Assembly: GCF_000519005.1 (NCBI RefSeq)
Contig: NZ_JAER01000003.1
Location: 93,304 to 157,303, forward strand
Direction of reading: 5' to 3'
From: Nocardioides sp. J54
GTDB taxonomy: Bacteria; Actinomycetota; Actinomycetes; Propionibacteriales; Nocardioidaceae
Length of the DNA: 64,000 nt
Shown here: positions 61,495-64,000 of the stretch, piece by piece
Layout: each line of letters begins with the position of its first letter
How positions within the stretch are numbered: position 1 is the first letter of the stretch
Made by a program: the position numbers and the translations under genes
Notes under the pieces: model-generated
The model's input: only the letters and a program-made list of their open reading frames with translations
Databases searched by the model: none
Told to the model about the DNA's origin: nothing

Positions 61495-62955
61495 TCACCA
61501 GGTGTGGACGGGCTGGTTGTCGTTCATCCGCCGGCGGTACTCGCCCAGCACGGCCCGCAGCGCGTCGTAGCGGTCCTCGTGGCGGCGCTGCTGCATCTGC
61601 CTGGCGAACCAGGCCGCGCCGTTGGTGCCGTTGAGGCAGCGCTGCTCGATGAGGTCGAGGTAGCGGTGCGCCTCGTCGGCACCGACGCCCCACGCGGCCA
61701 GGCCCTCGTGGGCCAGCGGCAGCAGCCGGCGCAGGATCAGCTCGGTGGCGCGGACCCGGCCGACGCCGGGCCAGTAGACCTCGGCGTCGATGCCGTGCTC
61801 GGCGGCGGTGTGGAAGTTCTCCTCCGCGGCGCTGAACGACATCTGCGACCACAGCGGCCGGTCCTGCTCGGCGAGCGCCCGGACCAGGCCGAAGTAGAAG
61901 GCGGCGTTGGCGACGGTGTCCACGACAGTCGGCCCCGCAGCGAGGATCCGGTTCTCCACGCGCAGGTGCGGCAGCCCGTCGCTGATGTCGTAGACCGGCC
62001 GGTTCCAGCGGTAGATGGTGCCGTTGTGCAGGCGCAGCTCGGACAGGTTCGGGGTGCCGCCGGCCTCGAGGACGGTCAGCGGGTCCTCCTCGTCGATGAC
62101 GGGCAGCAGCGCCGGGAAGTAGCGGACGTTCTCCTCGAACAGGTCGAACACCGAGGTGATCCACCGCTCGCCGAACCACACCCGCGGGCGCACCCCCTGG
62201 GCCTTGAGCTCCTCGGCACGGGTGTCGGTCGCCTGCTCGAAGAGCGGGATCCGGGTCTCGGCCCACAGGTGCTTGCCGAGCAGGTAGGGCGCGTTGGCGC
62301 CGACCGCGATCTGCACGCCGGCGATGGCCTGCGAGGCGTTCCAGTACGACGCGAACCGCTCCGGGCTGACCTGGACGTGGAACTGGGTGCTGGTGCAGGC
62401 GGCCTCCGGCATGATCGTGTCGACCCGGCGCTGGAGGCGCTCGACGCCGTGGATGTCGATCATGATGTCCTCGCCGCGGGCACCGAGGATCTGCTCGCTG
62501 AGCAGCATGTAGCGCGGGTTGGTGCTGATCGCCTCGGCCGTGAGGTGCTCGGGCGCGAGCGTCGGCAGGATCCCGATCATCACCTGGTGGGCACCGACCG
62601 CCTCGGCGCGCTCCTCGGCCGCGTTGAGGCTGGTGCGCAGGCGCTCCTCGCACTCGGTCAGCCCACCGTCGGCGAGCGGGCCCGGAGGCAGGTTGAGCTC
62701 GATGTTGAACTGCCCGAGCTCGGTCTGGAAGCCCGGGTCGTCGATCGCGTCGAGCACCTCGTCGTTGCGCAGGGCGGGGTCGCCCGCCTCGTCGACGAGG
62801 TTGAGCTCGACCTCGATCCCGGTCCACGGGTCGTCGGCGTCGAAGGCGGACTCGCGGAGCATCCGTTCGAACACGTCGAGGCAGCGGCGGACCTTCTCCC
62901 GGTAGCGGGTCCGGTCGGCAGGCGTGAACTCCTGTGCGGCGACGTCATCACCCAT
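61495..62955 (-). CDS. Glutamate-cysteine ligase family protein (GCS2)
   Basis: Carboxylate-amine ligase of the GCS2 family, 486 residues. WTGIEVELNLVD is the ATP/Mg-binding start of the fold, QFNIELNLPPGPLADGGL and TSTQFHVQVSPERFASYWNASQ are conserved, and WFGERWITSVFDLFEENVRYFPAL follows. Family members make gamma-glutamylcysteine or other gamma-glutamyl amides; actinobacteria use mycothiol, so the true product is uncertain (ergothioneine-type EgtA is one possibility). ATG 62955 (MGDDVAAQEF) is six bases after a TACTGT -10, so I prefer it to the GTG-type start at 62991 that overlaps DUF4192. Confidence 0.88.
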   Translation of the reverse strand: MGDDVAAQEFTPADRTRYREKVRRCLDVFERMLRESAFDADDPWTGIEVELNLVDEAGDPALRNDEVLDAIDDPGFQTELGQFNIELNLPPGPLADGGLTECEERLRTSLNAAEERAEAVGAHQVMIGILPTLAPEHLTAEAISTNPRYMLLSEQILGARGEDIMIDIHGVERLQRRVDTIMPEAACTSTQFHVQVSPERFASYWNASQAIAGVQIAVGANAPYLLGKHLWAETRIPLFEQATDTRAEELKAQGVRPRVWFGERWITSVFDLFEENVRYFPALLPVIDEEDPLTVLEAGGTPNLSELRLHNGTIYRWNRPVYDISDGLPHLRVENRILAAGPTVVDTVANAAFYFGLVRALAEQDRPLWSQMSFSAAEENFHTAAEHGIDAEVYWPGVGRVRATELILRRLLPLAHEGLAAWGVGADEAHRYLDLIEQRCLNGTNGAAWFARQMQQRRHEDRYDALRAVLGEYRRRMNDNQPVHTW

Positions 62956-62961
62956 GCCCAG

Positions 62962-62967
62962 ACAGTA
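62962..62967 (-). promoter_or_regulatory. -10 box of leaderless GCS2-family gene promoter
   Basis: TACTGT on the minus strand, six bases, then ATG 62955. It lies eight bases downstream of the DUF4192 stop codon. Confidence 0.55.
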
Positions 62968-62974
62968 GGGCCTG

Positions 62975-64000
62975 TCACCCAAGGTCGGCACGCGACGTGT
63001 CCACGGGCAGGCCCAGCGTCCAGTCGAAGTGCCCCTCCCAGAGGTCGGGCGGGACGGCCTGGTCGAGCAGCCGGTCGAGCAGCTCGGCGAGCCGGTTGCC
63101 GGGGTCGACGCGGCGGCACCGGTCGATCGCCGCCCAGGCCTGGGCGCCGTCGCCGGCCTGCCACGCCGACCACCCGAGCAGGATCGCCGGAGACGCGGCC
63201 AGCTGCTCCGGCGCGGAGCGGAGCACGGCGGTCCAGAGCCGGACGTGGTGGACCGCCGAGGCCCGGTCGATCACCGACCACGCCGCGTCGCGGACCCGGG
63301 TCACCTGCAGCCACCACAGCAGCCGGGCGAGCTCGGCGGGCCCCGGCACGGTGTCGCCTGCGACCGCCCGTCGGACGAGCGCCTCGGTCCAGGTCCCCTC
63401 GCGGCGCACGGTGCGCCCGTCGACCGGACCGGCCCGGTCCGGCAGGCCGCTGGCCAGCAGCGCGTCGCGCACCGGCTCGACCCAGGCCGGCACCGCCTCG
63501 AGGGAGTCGACCATGTCGTCGCGGCTGCGGTGCTGCAGCCGGCCGTCGACGATCGCCTGCACGACGAAGGCGTGCGCCTCCACGTCGTACGACGACCACG
63601 GACCGAGCCACCCGCCCGGTGCGACTGCGGCGTAGTGCGACCCGTCGGCCACCAGCGCGGTGACCACCTCGACCCCCCGGCTCCCGAAGGCCGGCCCGAG
63701 CGCGTCGTGCACGGTCTGCGCCGCGGCGGTGTCGGCCGTGAAGTAGACCAGCACGACCGCCTGCGCCCCGTGCAGTTGCGCGGTGCCGGCGAGGCGCTCC
63801 TCGACCTCCAGCAGCACGCACGGGTCGACGTGGTCGGCGGGCGGCAGCTCGAGCCGGGCGTGGAAGGGCCGTGGTGCGCCGAAGGTCATCATCACGACGG
63901 ACTCCTCGGGCCAGAACCCGAGGACGGCCGGCGCCATCGCCAGCAGGTCCTCCGGGCAGCGGGCGGTCAGGGACGCCCGCGGCGGGGTGGGCGGGGTGGG
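62975..64000 (-). CDS. DUF4192 protein (5' end outside window)
   Basis: At least 341 residues of a DUF4192 protein; the frame is open to the window edge, with ARCPEDLLAMAPAVLGFWPEESVVMMTFG matching the family N-terminus (read in pieces). The start codon is not visible; ATG 63937 is internal. RAVAGDTVPGPAELARLLWWLQ and AILLGWSAWQAGDGAQAWAAID are typical further on. It is soluble, common in actinobacteria and of unknown function. It is followed by the GCS2-family gene. Confidence 0.88.
   Translation of the reverse strand, partial: PTPPTPPRASLTARCPEDLLAMAPAVLGFWPEESVVMMTFGAPRPFHARLELPPADHVDPCVLLEVEERLAGTAQLHGAQAVVLVYFTADTAAAQTVHDALGPAFGSRGVEVVTALVADGSHYAAVAPGGWLGPWSSYDVEAHAFVVQAIVDGRLQHRSRDDMVDSLEAVPAWVEPVRDALLASGLPDRAGPVDGRTVRREGTWTEALVRRAVAGDTVPGPAELARLLWWLQVTRVRDAAWSVIDRASAVHHVRLWTAVLRSAPEQLAASPAILLGWSAWQAGDGAQAWAAIDRCRRVDPGNRLAELLDRLLDQAVPPDLWEGHFDWTLGLPVDTSRADLG

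Overview
The window is high-GC actinobacterial chromosome, most like Nocardioides or a close relative. The evidence is the GC-rich codon use, many GTG starts, 1-4 nt stop/start overlaps, many apparently leaderless promoters (TANNNT six to eight bases before the start codon), and actinobacterial marker families: SepH, DUF3093, DUF3159, DUF3710, DUF4193, CeoB/CeoC and FabG4/HtdX/FadA2. No rRNA, tRNA, CRISPR array, integrase or intact insertion sequence was seen.

Layout. 1-3.1 kb: lipid genes, with a thiolase (cut by the left edge) divergent from fabG4-htdX, as in Mycobacterium tuberculosis Rv0241c-Rv0243. 3.1-12.6 kb: minus-strand genes for a TesB thioesterase, a PAC2 protein, an 8-bp tandem repeat, an HExxH lipoprotein, dxs, a strictosidine-synthase-like protein, a NUDIX hydrolase, DUF3105, a DUF77 protein, an ECF-like sigma factor and a two-TM protein. 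12.7-18.4 kb: aconitase (candidate iron box and a TCTTGA palindrome upstream), an ABC exporter behind a good candidate SoxR promoter, and a RibD-C/DHFR-like reductase.

18.6-43.8 kb is a contiguous cobalamin region. It encodes the oxygen-dependent route from uroporphyrinogen III to adenosylcobyric acid and the aminopropanol arm (CobA, CobI-CobJ fusion, CobG, CobM, CobF, CobK, CbiE-CbiT, CobH, CobB-CobC fusion, CobN, a ChlI-ChlD-type chelatase, CobO, CobQ, CobD). It also carries cobalt uptake (CbtAB), a B12 ABC importer (BtuFCD) with a [2Fe-2S] protein, and a histidine phosphatase. Five cobalamin riboswitches control nearly all of it. Nucleotide-loop genes (cobP/cobU, cobS/cobV, cobT, bluB) are absent. 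The left border carries a decayed 3' end of a trmA-like RNA methyltransferase gene and the right border abuts the intact trmA, so the cluster looks like an old insertion beside trmA. The CobG here ends before the Cys cluster expected to bind its [4Fe-4S] centre.

43.8-53 kb returns to a conserved actinobacterial block matching M. tuberculosis Rv2689c-Rv2701c: trmA, a KimA/APC-type permease, ceoB, ceoC, DUF3159, OB-fold, DUF3710, dut, DUF3093, DUF4193 and an inositol monophosphatase. 53-64 kb holds ferrochelatase, an MFS transporter, an aldonolactone-oxidase-like flavoprotein, a YchJ-like protein, SepH, a double SDR enzyme, a mercaptopyruvate-type sulfurtransferase, a glutamate-cysteine ligase family protein and a DUF4192 protein cut by the right edge.
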